A stretch of DNA of 64,000 nucleotides from Flavobacterium urumqiense (GCF_900108015.1 NZ_FNVP01000006.1:11982-75981), one strand, 5' to 3'. Shown: positions 18,333 through 27,234, counted from the stretch's first letter. The notes: generated from the sequence alone by a model not told the origin. A program made the numbers and translations.

Positions 18333-19766
18333 ATGAATATCAAAACTTCATACAAAGAAGCTTTAAATAATAAAATTTTCGAAGTCATTTCTCAAGCTTC
18401 CCAGAAACTTAACATTGAAAGTTATGTAATTGGCGGTTTCGTGAGAGATTTAATTTTAAATAGAGATTTCAAAAAAGATATTGATATTGTTGCTGTTGGC
18501 AGTGGTATCGAATTGGCTTTACAAGTTTCCCAATTACTTCCTAACAAACCAAAAGTTCAGGTTTTCAAAACCTACGGAACAGCAATGTTGCGTTTTGAAG
18601 ATACCGAAATAGAATTTGTAGGCGCCAGAAAAGAATCCTATCATTTTGAAAGCCGTAATCCGGTTGTAGAAAATGGAACATTGGAAGACGACCAAAACCG
18701 TCGTGATTTTACAATAAATGCATTGGCTATATCATTAAACTCAAAAAATTTTGGGGAGTTATCCGATCCTTTTAATGGATTGGAAGATTTAAAAAACAAA
18801 ATAATCAGAACACCACTGGATCCAGATATTACTTTTTCTGACGATCCTCTGAGAATGTTGAGAGGCATACGCTTTGCAAACCAATTAGGTTTTGAAATTG
18901 AAGAAAATTCGTTGAACTCTATCACAAAAAATGCGGAACGAATTAAAATTATATCCGGGGAACGTATTGTCGACGAATTGAATAAAATTCTTTCGACCGA
19001 TAAACCTTCTATTGGATTTTTGCTGTTATTCAAAACTGGACTTTTAGACATCATTCTACCAGAATTGACTGCTTTGAATCAAGTAGAAGAAATAGAAGGT
19101 CACACACATAAAAATAATTTTTACCACACATTAGAAGTTGTTGATAATATTTGTCCGCATACTGATGATGTTTGGTTGCGCTGGTCGGCATTATTGCACG
19201 ATATTGGAAAAGCACCAACGAAACGCTATAATAAAAAACAAGGCTGGACCTTTCACGGACATGAATTTCTGGGTGGAAAAATGGCAAAAAAGATATTTGA
19301 GCGTTTGCACATGCCATTGAATCACAAAATGAAATTTGTGCAAAAAATGGTCATGATGAGTTCTCGTCCGATTGTTTTATCTCAAGACACAGTTACGGAT
19401 TCCGCAGTGCGCCGTTTGGTTTTTGATGCCGGAGAAGATGTAGAAAATCTAATGACATTATGTGAAGCCGATATTACTACTAAAAACCCTAATAAGTTCA
19501 AGAAATACCATAGTAATTTTGAAATCGTTCGTAAGAAAATTGTGGAAGTAGAAGAGCGCGACCATGTTCGTAATTTTCAACCGCCAATAACTGGTGAAGA
19601 AATTATGGAAATCTTCAATTTACAGCCATCAAAGGAAATTGGTATGCTTAAGGAAGCCATAAAGGAAGCTATACTCGAAGGTGAAATTCCGAATGAATAT
19701 CAAGCAGCGTACGACTTCATGTTAAAAAGAGCCACAAAAATAGGATTAAAGATTAACGCTTGTTGA
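18333..19766 (+). CDS. cca: CCA-adding/tRNA nucleotidyltransferase-family protein with HD domain
   Basis: It adds or repairs the 3' CCA of tRNA. The 477-aa protein has the class II nucleotidyltransferase head IGGFVRDLILNRDFKKDIDI (G-G-x-x-R-D and D-x-D at about residues 34-54), the RRDFTINALA block, and DDPLRMLRGIRFANQLGF. An HD hydrolase domain carries RWSALLHDIGKAPTKR (His-Asp near residues 288-289). The HD domain is common in the bacterial CCA enzymes and gives 2',3'-cyclic phosphodiesterase or phosphatase activity in studied examples. Without measurement, a poly(A) polymerase role cannot be excluded. Confidence 0.9.
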   Translation: MNIKTSYKEALNNKIFEVISQASQKLNIESYVIGGFVRDLILNRDFKKDIDIVAVGSGIELALQVSQLLPNKPKVQVFKTYGTAMLRFEDTEIEFVGARKESYHFESRNPVVENGTLEDDQNRRDFTINALAISLNSKNFGELSDPFNGLEDLKNKIIRTPLDPDITFSDDPLRMLRGIRFANQLGFEIEENSLNSITKNAERIKIISGERIVDELNKILSTDKPSIGFLLLFKTGLLDIILPELTALNQVEEIEGHTHKNNFYHTLEVVDNICPHTDDVWLRWSALLHDIGKAPTKRYNKKQGWTFHGHEFLGGKMAKKIFERLHMPLNHKMKFVQKMVMMSSRPIVLSQDTVTDSAVRRLVFDAGEDVENLMTLCEADITTKNPNKFKKYHSNFEIVRKKIVEVEERDHVRNFQPPITGEEIMEIFNLQPSKEIGMLKEAIKEAILEGEIPNEYQAAYDFMLKRATKIGLKINAC

Positions 19767-19790
19767 ATTAACAATTCATCCTTTTTCAAA

Positions 19791-19798
19791 TATCTTTG
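19791..19798 (+). promoter_or_regulatory. TAnnTTTG -7 box before ctaA
   Basis: TATCTTTG lies 19 bp before the ctaA ATG. A TTG occurs 25 bp upstream, longer than the usual spacing, so only the -7 element is well supported. Confidence 0.5.
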
Positions 19799-19817
19799 TA
19801 CAAATTAATTTCAAATA

Positions 19818-20840
19818 ATGAAAAAAGAGAATAATTACGTTATCATTTGGTTATTATCAGGATGCTTATTATTGTTTATGATGGTTGTAGTAGGAGGAAT
19901 TACCCGCTTAACCAATTCTGGCTTATCAATGACAGACTGGCATTTAGTAACCGATACTTTTCCACCTTTGACAGAGGAAAAATGGTCACAGGCTTTTGAA
20001 GAATATAAAAAATTTCCGGAGTATCAAAAAATAAATATCCACAATGATTTTACGCTAAGCGATTATAAATTTATCTATTTCTGGGAGTGGTTTCACCGTT
20101 TTATAGGAAGAATTATCGGTTTGGCATTTATTGTTCCTTTTGTCTATTTCTTGTTCAGGAAACGTCTTTCGACTGCAACCATCAAAAAATGTGTTATTTT
20201 ACTTTTCATGGGAGCTTTTCAAGGTTTCTTGGGTTGGTTTATGGTAAAAAGTGGTTTAGTAAATGACCCAGATGTAAGTCATTTTAGACTTGCATTGCAT
20301 TTGACTTTTGCGTTTATCACATTTGCGTATACCCTTTGGGTTGCTCTAGATCTCTTGTATCCTGAAAAGAAAGAAATTGAAAAATCGTTACGCACCATTG
20401 CCCGTGTAGCATTAGCCTTATTATTATTGCAAATTATTTACGGTGGATTTGTAGCTGGTTTAAATGCAGGTTTAATCCACAACCACTGGCCGTTAATGAG
20501 TGATGGACAATTTATCCATGACAGTGTTTTTTTAGAACAAAAAAACTTATTTCTAAGTTTTACTGAAGGAAAAAGCGGCGTTCAATTTGTACACCGAACA
20601 TTAGCGTATTTTGTAGTTGGTATGATTGTTTTATTATACTTCAAAAGTAGGAGTTTCACATTAGATAAAGGTCAGACAAACGGAATTAAAATACTCTTAT
20701 TATTAGTTTTTGTGCAGTTCGGATTAGGGGTTTTAACGTTACTATATGGCGTACCTTTATGGCTAGGTTTAACTCATCAGGTTAGTGCTTTTTTCTTATT
20801 GACTTCGATGACTTTTACTTTACACCGATTATCAAAATAA
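19818..20840 (+). CDS. ctaA: Heme A synthase (COX15/CtaA family)
   Basis: This inner-membrane enzyme oxidises the C8 methyl of heme O to give heme A for cytochrome oxidase. The 340-aa protein has about eight hydrophobic spans. It carries the conserved histidine sites: GGITRLTNSGLSMTDWHLV near the N-terminus, WEWFHRFIGRIIG, SHFRLALHLTFAF, VQFVHRTLAYF and LGLTHQVSAFF. This is the longer, Cys-poor COX15-like type usual in Bacteroidota and alphaproteobacteria. It stands alone between cca and the phosphatidyltransferase gene with its own -7 box. Confidence 0.93.
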   Translation: MKKENNYVIIWLLSGCLLLFMMVVVGGITRLTNSGLSMTDWHLVTDTFPPLTEEKWSQAFEEYKKFPEYQKINIHNDFTLSDYKFIYFWEWFHRFIGRIIGLAFIVPFVYFLFRKRLSTATIKKCVILLFMGAFQGFLGWFMVKSGLVNDPDVSHFRLALHLTFAFITFAYTLWVALDLLYPEKKEIEKSLRTIARVALALLLLQIIYGGFVAGLNAGLIHNHWPLMSDGQFIHDSVFLEQKNLFLSFTEGKSGVQFVHRTLAYFVVGMIVLLYFKSRSFTLDKGQTNGIKILLLLVFVQFGLGVLTLLYGVPLWLGLTHQVSAFFLLTSMTFTLHRLSK

Positions 20841-20896
20841 TTTTTTCACTATTTATACCTGACTATATTGTCGCATTTCTTTGTTCATAAACGCAA

Positions 20897-21670
20897 ATGT
20901 CTAAACTTGCTGCTCAAGATAAATTTTTAGATTTATCCGATTACGGAAGATCATTCGGGAAATTTTTAGCCAATCAATTAAAGAATACCCGATTCACTCC
21001 CATTCATGTTACGTTGCTTTTTGGGCTTACAGGTCTTGTTGCGATTTACTGTATTTTACAAAATCATTACTTTTTAGCCAGTTTTTTCATCATTCTGAAA
21101 TCAGGAATTGATGCTGCCGACGGAGAACTGGCAAGGATAAAAAACACCCCTTCATACACGGGAAGATATCTTGACAGTGTGTTTGATATCATCTTAAACT
21201 TCTTGATTTTCATGACCATTTGTTATGTTTCAAAAACCACTATTTGGCTTACTTTTTTAGCTTTTATTTGTATTCAATTACAAGGAACTTTATACAATTA
21301 TTACTATGTTATTTTGAGAAATAAATCTGTTGGAGGAGACACCACTAGTAAAATTTTCGAAAACAAATCACCCAAAGCTTTGCCTGGAGAAACTCAAAAA
21401 TCAGTTGATATCTTGTTCTGGATTTACACTGTTGTTTACGGTGCTTTTGACAAAATAATTCACACACTTGACAAAGAGGCATACAAGGTAAAAACATTTC
21501 CACATTGGTTTATGACCTTCCTTTCAATTTACGGATTAGGATTTCAATTACTGATTATTGCCATTATGTTACCAATGAATTTAATCGAATACATCGTTCC
21601 CTTTTTTATCATTTACACTTTGTTTATTTTCGTCCTGATTGCTATCAGAAAGACCCTTTTTAAGGTGTAA
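20897..21670 (+). CDS. CDP-alcohol phosphatidyltransferase family protein
   Basis: This integral membrane enzyme transfers a phosphatidyl or similar group from CDP-activated lipid to an alcohol. The metal-binding signature is complete: D72-A-A-D75-G-x-x-A-R80, then G89-x-x-x-D93-x-x-x-D97. The 257 residues carry about six hydrophobic helices. It is longer than simple phosphatidylglycerophosphate synthases and has an N-terminal cytoplasmic stretch. The alcohol substrate is not evident. It follows ctaA by 56 bp. Confidence 0.88.
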   Translation: MSKLAAQDKFLDLSDYGRSFGKFLANQLKNTRFTPIHVTLLFGLTGLVAIYCILQNHYFLASFFIILKSGIDAADGELARIKNTPSYTGRYLDSVFDIILNFLIFMTICYVSKTTIWLTFLAFICIQLQGTLYNYYYVILRNKSVGGDTTSKIFENKSPKALPGETQKSVDILFWIYTVVYGAFDKIIHTLDKEAYKVKTFPHWFMTFLSIYGLGFQLLIIAIMLPMNLIEYIVPFFIIYTLFIFVLIAIRKTLFKV

Positions 21671-21907
21671 AGTAACCATAGTAATAATCTATAGTAGCTA
21701 TTTATTTTATTATTTATCAGATTATTAAGTTAATTTACTTCTTATTTAAATTTAAGCTAAAATAATAATCTAATTTTAAAAATAATAACTGTCAATTATA
21801 GCTGTTACGTTAAAATTAAACAAGTTTTCCAATTAATTATATAACAATTTAACCTCTGTTTTTTCGCAAATTTGTGGTAGAATAATTTTAATTTAAAACT
21901 ATATACT

Positions 21908-22090
21908 ATGCCAAATTCAACAGAGATTAAAGGAAATTACAATGAACTGAAAGGTAAACTTAAACAAAAGTTTGCAGAATTAACAGATGACGATGTGTTA
22001 TTTGAAGAGGGAAAAGAAGATGAAACTTGGGGAAGATTACAACAAAAATTAGGGAAGACAGAGAAAGAAATTAAATCTTTGTTTGAGTAA
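21908..22090 (+). CDS. CsbD-family stress protein
   Basis: This is a small cytoplasmic protein of 60 aa with the CsbD pattern ([20 protein letters not shown]...[18 protein letters not shown]). The family is linked to general stress response in Bacillus; its molecular role is unknown. It is highly charged and helix-rich. A 237-bp AT-rich leader precedes it without an obvious TAnnTTTG box, which may indicate control by an alternative sigma factor. A hairpin follows the stop codon. Confidence 0.85.
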   Translation: MPNSTEIKGNYNELKGKLKQKFAELTDDDVLFEEGKEDETWGRLQQKLGKTEKEIKSLFE

Positions 22091-22111
22091 TTTCAGGATT
22101 TAAAAAATTCC

Positions 22112-22180
22112 AAAACTGTTTCAAAGCTACGTTAAATATTTTCCATTAATAGATTTTATTTGTGCTTTTGAAACAGTTTT
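22112..22180. terminator. Long-loop bidirectional terminator
   Basis: Arms AAAACTGTTTCAAA (22112-22125) and the complementary TTTGAAACAGTTTT (ending 22180), separated by about 40 nt, lie between the convergent csbD-like and LytTR regulator genes. T-rich and A-rich flanks serve both strands. Confidence 0.65.
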
Positions 22181-22194
22181 TTATTGTGATTTAA

Positions 22195-22953
22195 TCAGTC
22201 AATCCAAGTTTTAAAATCGGATACTTTCTCTCTACTTACGATTACCTCATCCGCTTTAAAAGAAGGTAAAATTAACTTCAGACGAGAGTTACTATAGAGG
22301 ATAATTTCTTTGATTGCTTTAAGCGGAATTATAAATTTTCTACTCACTCGGAAAAAATCTTTTGGATCTAATTCTTGTTCCAAAACTTCCAAAGTACTTT
22401 CGATTAAATAATTTCTGTTATCGAAAGTGTGAATGTACGTTCCTTTATTTTCACTAAAAAAACATTCAATTTCATCGACAGAGATAACTTTCAAATGTTG
22501 CCCTATTTTTATCGTAAAGCGTTTTTTGTAATTTTTTTCAAAAGGATTTGTTAGCATTCTTTTGATCTGCTCAAAATCCAATTGTACCGTTTCTTGTTTT
22601 GGTAATCGCGCTTTAAACTTAAAAACTGCCACTTCCAAATCATCCTCATCAATGGGTTTCAAAAGATAATCTATGCTGTTTAATTTGAATGCGCGTAACG
22701 CATACTCATCATAAGCCGTTGTGAAAATTATGGCACTTTTGATGGCTACTTTTTCAAAGATTTCAAACGACAGTCCATCAGATAATTGAATGTCAAGAAA
22801 GATCAAATCCGGGTGCTCATTTTTAGAAAACCACTCGATAGATTCTTCCACGGAATGAAGCATCACTCCTACTTCAATAGTTAGCTTTTCAAGTTTTCTC
22901 TGAAGCAATCTCGCAGCTGGTTTTTCGTCTTCTATTATTATTGTCGTCATCAT
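22195..22953 (-). CDS. LytTR-family DNA-binding response regulator
   Basis: This cytoplasmic transcription regulator is the likely partner of the LytS-like kinase in the same operon. Residues 1-125 form a receiver with an acidic pocket (IIIEDEKPAAR), phospho-acceptor Asp54 in LIFLDIQLSDG, a Thr in FTTAYDEYA and a Lys in YLLKPID. Residues about 140-252 form a LytTR domain (KRFTIKIGQHLKVISVDEIECF, YIHTFDNRNYLIESTLEVLE, FFRVSRKFIIPLKAIKEI). LytTR proteins bind two 9-bp direct repeats 12-13 bp apart. Such elements are present upstream of the operon (27276-27305) and of the TonB receptor gene (29674-29703). It lies 45 bp after the GT39-like gene. Confidence 0.94.
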   Translation of the reverse strand: MMTTIIIEDEKPAARLLQRKLEKLTIEVGVMLHSVEESIEWFSKNEHPDLIFLDIQLSDGLSFEIFEKVAIKSAIIFTTAYDEYALRAFKLNSIDYLLKPIDEDDLEVAVFKFKARLPKQETVQLDFEQIKRMLTNPFEKNYKKRFTIKIGQHLKVISVDEIECFFSENKGTYIHTFDNRNYLIESTLEVLEQELDPKDFFRVSRKFIIPLKAIKEIILYSNSRLKLILPSFKADEVIVSREKVSDFKTWID

Positions 22954-22998
22954 TTATAATTAAGGTTTCACAAAGGGAATCGTTTTATTTTGCTTGTA

Positions 22999-24489
22999 CT
23001 AATCAAATACATGCTCCTCCAATGATTTCCACTTTTTTTGCATATTTATTTTTGGCTTACGGCAAAGATATACTGGAATATTATTTTCTTCTTCGATTGC
23101 ATATTTGTGTTTTATGATTTTCACCAATTTACAATTACTATAAGCGCTTTCGACAATTACTTTTTCATTACCAATACTTATACAAACTTCTCCCCTTGTA
23201 GTTCCAGTTCCCCAAAGCCAAAAACTTCCATTACTACAAATTGGATTTGGCAATAAATACTTTTTTCCTATGATTTCTATTGCTCCAGCTTCACCATAAT
23301 TTTTAGCCCAAATAATGCAGTTTTCTTTGTCTTTTACTGGCAATGACTGATATAAACTATCAACTAATTTCACTTGTTCTTCCCAACCAAACATATCAGC
23401 ATAATCATCTGTGAGTTGAATGCGCCCATTTTTTTGCAATTCTAAATCAGCATAACTACTATAGGTCTCAATTGGCAAAACAGCAATTGCATGAGGCAAA
23501 AAAGGAATTATTGGAAGAAATACAACACAGGCTACTGCATAATTCCATCTTGGTTTATTTTTCAATAATTTTTCAATTTTCAGAGCTCCAGCGGCAAATA
23601 ATATTGGGTAAATCGCAAAGAAATAATACGCCTTAGACTGCATAACCCACATGCTGGCAAATATCACCAAAGCGGCTATTCCGAACGTTTTATACTTTTT
23701 CAAATCCTTATCAAAAAAGTAGGCAAAAAGCCCGATTAAACTAATTGATAATGTGAAAGGATGTTTCAACTGCTCTATTGCAAAATCAAAAGGACCATTC
23801 TCATCCAACTGACTTTCTTTTAACTTTTGCAAATGTAGTAACACTGGAAAATGATGGTTAATTTGCCAAATCAAATTTGGTAAAACAATTAAAAACATGA
23901 TTAATCCTGCAATATAAAGCCACTTATTCTTAAATAGTTTCCCATTTTCATAAAACAATAAACCCACAACAACTCCTAATCCCCAAACTACTATAGTGTA
24001 CTTATTCATTAAACCAAAACCTGCAGAAACTCCAAGTAAAACAAGAAATTTTACATTTTTAGTGTTAAAATATTTAATCAAAAAATAAAACCCAAGTGTC
24101 CAAAAAAACTGATCGAAAGCTACAGGCTGGAACAACATATGATTGCGATAAAAAGGGACAAATGACAATACTGAAACTCCAGCCAATAGAATTGCTTTTA
24201 TTTTCCCGCCCAATTCTTTGGCAATCAAACAACAAAGCACAAGAATTGCAACTCCGGCTAAAGTAGAGAAAAACCGAACACCTGATATCGAATATCCAAA
24301 AACAAAATGGGCAATTTTACCAGCAAAAGCTATAAAAGGCGGAAATTCAAAATACCCCCAATCTAAATGCTCACTAACAGATAAATGCAATAATTCATCG
24401 CGATGAAATCCATAATTCCGATTTCCGACAAAATGAATACAAAGTTTAATAAAGGCTAAAATGAGTATAGTTGGTAAATATTTTTTCAC
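22999..24489 (-). CDS. GT39/ArnT-like membrane glycosyltransferase
   Basis: This is a multi-span transferase of the dolichyl/undecaprenyl-phosphate-sugar-dependent type, acting on the periplasmic face. The N-terminal loop has HRDELLHLSVSEHLDWGYFEFPPF, the PMT_2-like pattern with the acidic D-E residues and a Y-F-x-P-P motif. About ten hydrophobic helices follow, then a 150-aa soluble C-terminus. A GTG start at 24489 (VKKYLPTILIL) is preferred, giving 496 aa. A TTG 15 codons earlier reads through AT-rich spacer-like sequence. It sits within the two-component operon, between two 2TM genes and the LytTR regulator. The glycan target is unknown. Confidence 0.85.
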   Translation of the reverse strand: MKKYLPTILILAFIKLCIHFVGNRNYGFHRDELLHLSVSEHLDWGYFEFPPFIAFAGKIAHFVFGYSISGVRFFSTLAGVAILVLCCLIAKELGGKIKAILLAGVSVLSFVPFYRNHMLFQPVAFDQFFWTLGFYFLIKYFNTKNVKFLVLLGVSAGFGLMNKYTIVVWGLGVVVGLLFYENGKLFKNKWLYIAGLIMFLIVLPNLIWQINHHFPVLLHLQKLKESQLDENGPFDFAIEQLKHPFTLSISLIGLFAYFFDKDLKKYKTFGIAALVIFASMWVMQSKAYYFFAIYPILFAAGALKIEKLLKNKPRWNYAVACVVFLPIIPFLPHAIAVLPIETYSSYADLELQKNGRIQLTDDYADMFGWEEQVKLVDSLYQSLPVKDKENCIIWAKNYGEAGAIEIIGKKYLLPNPICSNGSFWLWGTGTTRGEVCISIGNEKVIVESAYSNCKLVKIIKHKYAIEEENNIPVYLCRKPKINMQKKWKSLEEHVFD

Positions 24490-24549
24490 GGTTGAGTGTT
24501 TAAAGTTTAAAATTTTAAAGCAATATGAGAGCAAACTGAGACGCAGTTT

Positions 24550-24864
24550 TTACTCCCATTTCTCGCTTTTCTCCTTCTCCAAAAACTTTTTAATCTTGCG
24601 ATCTTCCCAGCTCTTTCCAAAAATCCAATTTGGCATAAAAGTTGAAAGTGCATGGGACAACAATCCGATTCCCCAAAAGAATGCGGTGGTAAAACTCCTC
24701 CACTGAAAAAAACTTTCTCCAGCTTCTAAATCCTGATAATTATTTATCAAAATCATAATATTGACTACCAAATAGACTGTTAAATGAGTATAAAAACCTT
24801 TTATTTTTTTTACACGTATCAAAGCTTCCTGATACTCCAATTCTTCTGTTGAATTTGTTTCCAT
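24550..24864 (-). CDS. 2TM domain protein (third copy)
   Basis: This 104-aa small membrane protein has an N-terminal charged helix (EALIRVKKIKGFYTHL), two transmembrane helices (VYLVVNIMILINN and FFWGIGLLSHALSTF) and a basic C-terminal tail with SWEDRKIKKFLEKEK. The ATG at 24864 (METNSTEELE) is preferred because it lies 4 bp after the stop of the preceding 2TM gene and matches the METN start of its two paralogues. The nine-codon upstream extension overlaps that gene. The 2TM domain occurs with LytS/LytTR systems in Flavobacteriia; its role is unknown and may be signalling. Confidence 0.85.
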   Translation of the reverse strand: METNSTEELEYQEALIRVKKIKGFYTHLTVYLVVNIMILINNYQDLEAGESFFQWRSFTTAFFWGIGLLSHALSTFMPNWIFGKSWEDRKIKKFLEKEKSEKWE

Positions 24865-24868
24865 AATC

Positions 24869-25165
24869 TCAGTAGTTTTTATTTTTTTCATTTTCCATCA
24901 ATTCATTAATCTTTTTTTCTTCCCAATTCGCTCCTAAAAAAGGCATGTAATTAAAGACCTTCATTGCGTGGAAAGCTAAACCAATTCCCCACCAAAATAA
25001 TGGCCAAAAAAACCATAAATATTCTGGAGATGTGCTCAAATTTATAATTGCTAAAGAAACAATTACAATAAAATAAGCCGTTAGATTTCTATAAAACCCC
25101 TTTATTTTTTCTACTTGCTTTTTAGCCTGAAGATATTTTTCTGAGTCATTCTTATTTGTTTCCAT
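24869..25165 (-). CDS. 2TM domain protein (second copy)
   Basis: This 98-aa protein starts METNKNDSEKYLQAKKQVEK, with a charged helix ending KIKGFYRNLTAY. Two hydrophobic helices follow (FIVIVSLAIINL and FFWPLFWWGIGLAFHAM). The basic tail NWEEKKINELMENEK closely resembles the other two copies. It lies 27 bp after the histidine kinase-2TM fusion and 4 bp before the next copy. The three units are clearly tandem duplicates of one another. Confidence 0.87.
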   Translation of the reverse strand: METNKNDSEKYLQAKKQVEKIKGFYRNLTAYFIVIVSLAIINLSTSPEYLWFFWPLFWWGIGLAFHAMKVFNYMPFLGANWEEKKINELMENEKNKNY

Positions 25166-25192
25166 AAGTATATTTTGAAAAAAATTAAAATT

Positions 25193-26548
25193 TTAATTCC
25201 ATTTATTATTAGACCTGCCTTTGTTTAAAATCTCATTAATTTTGCGTTCCTCCCATGATTTCCCATATCCAAAAATTTCTAGCCCATGAAATGTAAGTCC
25301 CATTCCCCAACCTAATAATGGAAACCAAAACCATTGGAAATTAGAACCGTACCTCAAATTAATAAAGATTAAAAAAGGAATTACACAGCAATATGAAATT
25401 AAATTTCCATAGAATGCCTTGAGCTTTTTGACGTGATCTTTTGCTCTATGGTAAGCGTTATTTTCGTTGTAATAAGAATTAGTTTCCATAATCGAAATTT
25501 GTTTGGTTAAAATTGGTATTTTGACAGTGAAGGTTTTTTCATTTTGTTCAATCAATACTTTTCTCTTGGTTATAATTCCGTAGCGATTGATAATATTTTG
25601 CAATCCTACACCTTGACGATCCTGCAAAACTTCTTTCTTTTGAAAGTCATTTTGAACCGCGAGATAATCCCCTTCAATTGTAATGCGAATATGTAAAGGT
25701 CTTTGTTCGCTTACCACATTATGTTTTACGGTATTTTCTAATAAAAGCTGTAAGGAAAGCGGAACTACTTTGGCTTCAGGATTTAAATTAGAAGTAGGCA
25801 GTTCATAAAACAAACTGTTTTCGAAACGCATTTTAAGCAGGTTCATATAGGTTTTGGCGAAAGCCAATTCTTCTTCAACTGAAACTAACTCTTTATCTTT
25901 TTGCTCCAATACATACCGATAAATTTTTGATAATGAAGTCGTGAATCGTTGTGCATTATCTGGGTTTTCTTCAATTAAAGAACTTAAAACATTCAAGCTA
26001 TTGAAAAGGAAATGCGGGTCGATTTGATTTTTTAGACTTTCAAACTTTGCCGAAGCCGTTCCAGCAATTATTTTTTGTTGTGTTACTTCTTTTCTCGATG
26101 CTTGTTTCCAATTAGCCATGAAACTTCGTGCATGCATGAAAGTAGAAACACCTAATGAAAGTATGATATAAAATAAATGAACCCAGATCATTCTGTCATT
26201 AAAAAACTCACTAGGGTTCATTTTTTGAAAAACCACAAAAGTTATATAATTAATTCCTAAAACAACTGGAACCGTGTACAATATAGTGGCAATAATTCCA
26301 GCATACACTCTCAGATTAGTTTGTTCCAACCAATCCCATTTCTTATCCAAGAGCGAATTGATTGTTCCATTACCAAAACCAATTCCAAACGAATACAATG
26401 AACTTACCCAAAAAGTGGTCAGAACATTTTCTAAATCAAAACTGCCTTGCGCTAAAGAAAAAACAAATGTAAAAATCAGAGCAATTTTAAGACAAACAAT
26501 TGTTCCTTTTTTAAATTCTGTGAATGTATGTATCCTTTGATTTTCCAT
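25193..26548 (-). CDS. LytS/YehU-type sensor histidine kinase fused to a C-terminal 2TM domain
   Basis: This membrane sensor kinase is predicted to phosphorylate the LytTR regulator of the same operon. Residues about 15-145 hold four transmembrane helices. A His_kinase block follows with phospho-acceptor His179 in NQIDPHFLFNSLN, the N-box LLLENTVKHN (E271, N272) and the GVGLQNIINRYG loop (313-324). A typical kinase of this family would end near residue 353. Here the frame runs on through METNSYYNENNAYH (Met354, codon at 25489) into a complete 2TM domain, giving 451 aa. The Met354 codon could also serve as an internal start. It begins 30 bp after the upstream secreted-protein gene, with no terminator between them. 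Confidence 0.9.
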   Translation of the reverse strand: MENQRIHTFTEFKKGTIVCLKIALIFTFVFSLAQGSFDLENVLTTFWVSSLYSFGIGFGNGTINSLLDKKWDWLEQTNLRVYAGIIATILYTVPVVLGINYITFVVFQKMNPSEFFNDRMIWVHLFYIILSLGVSTFMHARSFMANWKQASRKEVTQQKIIAGTASAKFESLKNQIDPHFLFNSLNVLSSLIEENPDNAQRFTTSLSKIYRYVLEQKDKELVSVEEELAFAKTYMNLLKMRFENSLFYELPTSNLNPEAKVVPLSLQLLLENTVKHNVVSEQRPLHIRITIEGDYLAVQNDFQKKEVLQDRQGVGLQNIINRYGIITKRKVLIEQNEKTFTVKIPILTKQISIMETNSYYNENNAYHRAKDHVKKLKAFYGNLISYCCVIPFLIFINLRYGSNFQWFWFPLLGWGMGLTFHGLEIFGYGKSWEERKINEILNKGRSNNKWN

Positions 26549-26578
26549 TTTAGCTTCAATTTTTTTATCTTGCAGATT

Positions 26579-27199
26579 TTACTTACAGTTTTTCTGTGCT
26601 TCTAGCGCTCTGTCTAACCCCCATTTTGGAGAGAAAGGCGTTTCCGGTTTAAAAGTAGCGAAAAGTCCGATTGCTTTTTCAATTTCTAAACATAAAGGTT
26701 TTGTGTCAATTCCTGTCCATTTTGCGCCTCCAATTTGAAATTCGGCTTTACCAAAAACTACTCTTGGATTTTCTGGTGCAATCGCTTCCGCTTTAGCATA
26801 CATTTCCATTGTTTTCCCAGACAATTTCATTCCGTTTGTCATAGGATCAAAAACAATCCAAGCAGTATTAATCATGGCTTGCATTACATATAACTCAGCG
26901 TTGTTTTGATCTTTTATCATTTCAATGTCCAATGCATTTTGAGCTTTTGTAAGCAACAAATTCATTTTGTCTTTATCTTGTGTTCCAAAAGCTGTTGTTG
27001 TATTTACCAGCGCCACATAATAATTAGGCAACCAACTTGCTTTTTCTGCGCCTGCAATTCTTTCGAATAAATCCGACGCTTCACTGTTTTTTCCTTCTTT
27101 CCAAAGCCCGAATGCTTTTCCCATTCCTTGCTCAAATTGCGCTTGAGCTGATAATAAACTACATACAAATAATGCGATTGCTGTGATAAGTTTTGTCAT
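26579..27199 (-). CDS. Secreted repeat-like (TPR-type) protein, first gene of the LytTR operon
   Basis: The 206-aa protein has a cleavable signal peptide (MTKLITAIALFVCSLLSAQA, cut before QFEQG). Alpha-helical repeats follow that resemble tetratricopeptide units: AFGLWKEGKNSEASDLFERIAG, LLTKAQNALDIEMIKDQNNAELYVMQAMI and KAEAIAPENPRVVFGKAEFQIG. It is probably periplasmic. The function is unknown. It precedes the sensor kinase by 30 bp. The predicted promoter (TAAATTTG on the minus strand at 27242-27235) and LytTR element upstream would drive the whole operon. It may be a signal-input partner of the kinase, by inference from position. Confidence 0.75.
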   Translation of the reverse strand: MTKLITAIALFVCSLLSAQAQFEQGMGKAFGLWKEGKNSEASDLFERIAGAEKASWLPNYYVALVNTTTAFGTQDKDKMNLLLTKAQNALDIEMIKDQNNAELYVMQAMINTAWIVFDPMTNGMKLSGKTMEMYAKAEAIAPENPRVVFGKAEFQIGGAKWTGIDTKPLCLEIEKAIGLFATFKPETPFSPKWGLDRALEAQKNCK

Positions 27200-27234
27200 G
27201 ATATTTAATTTTTAGTTGTTGATTAATTGTTTAC

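Noticed and set aside
24489..24534. TTG start adding 15 codons to the GT39-like gene
   Set aside because: The added segment is repeat-like AT-rich spacer, and a GTG at 24489 directly precedes a typical membrane-protein N-terminus.
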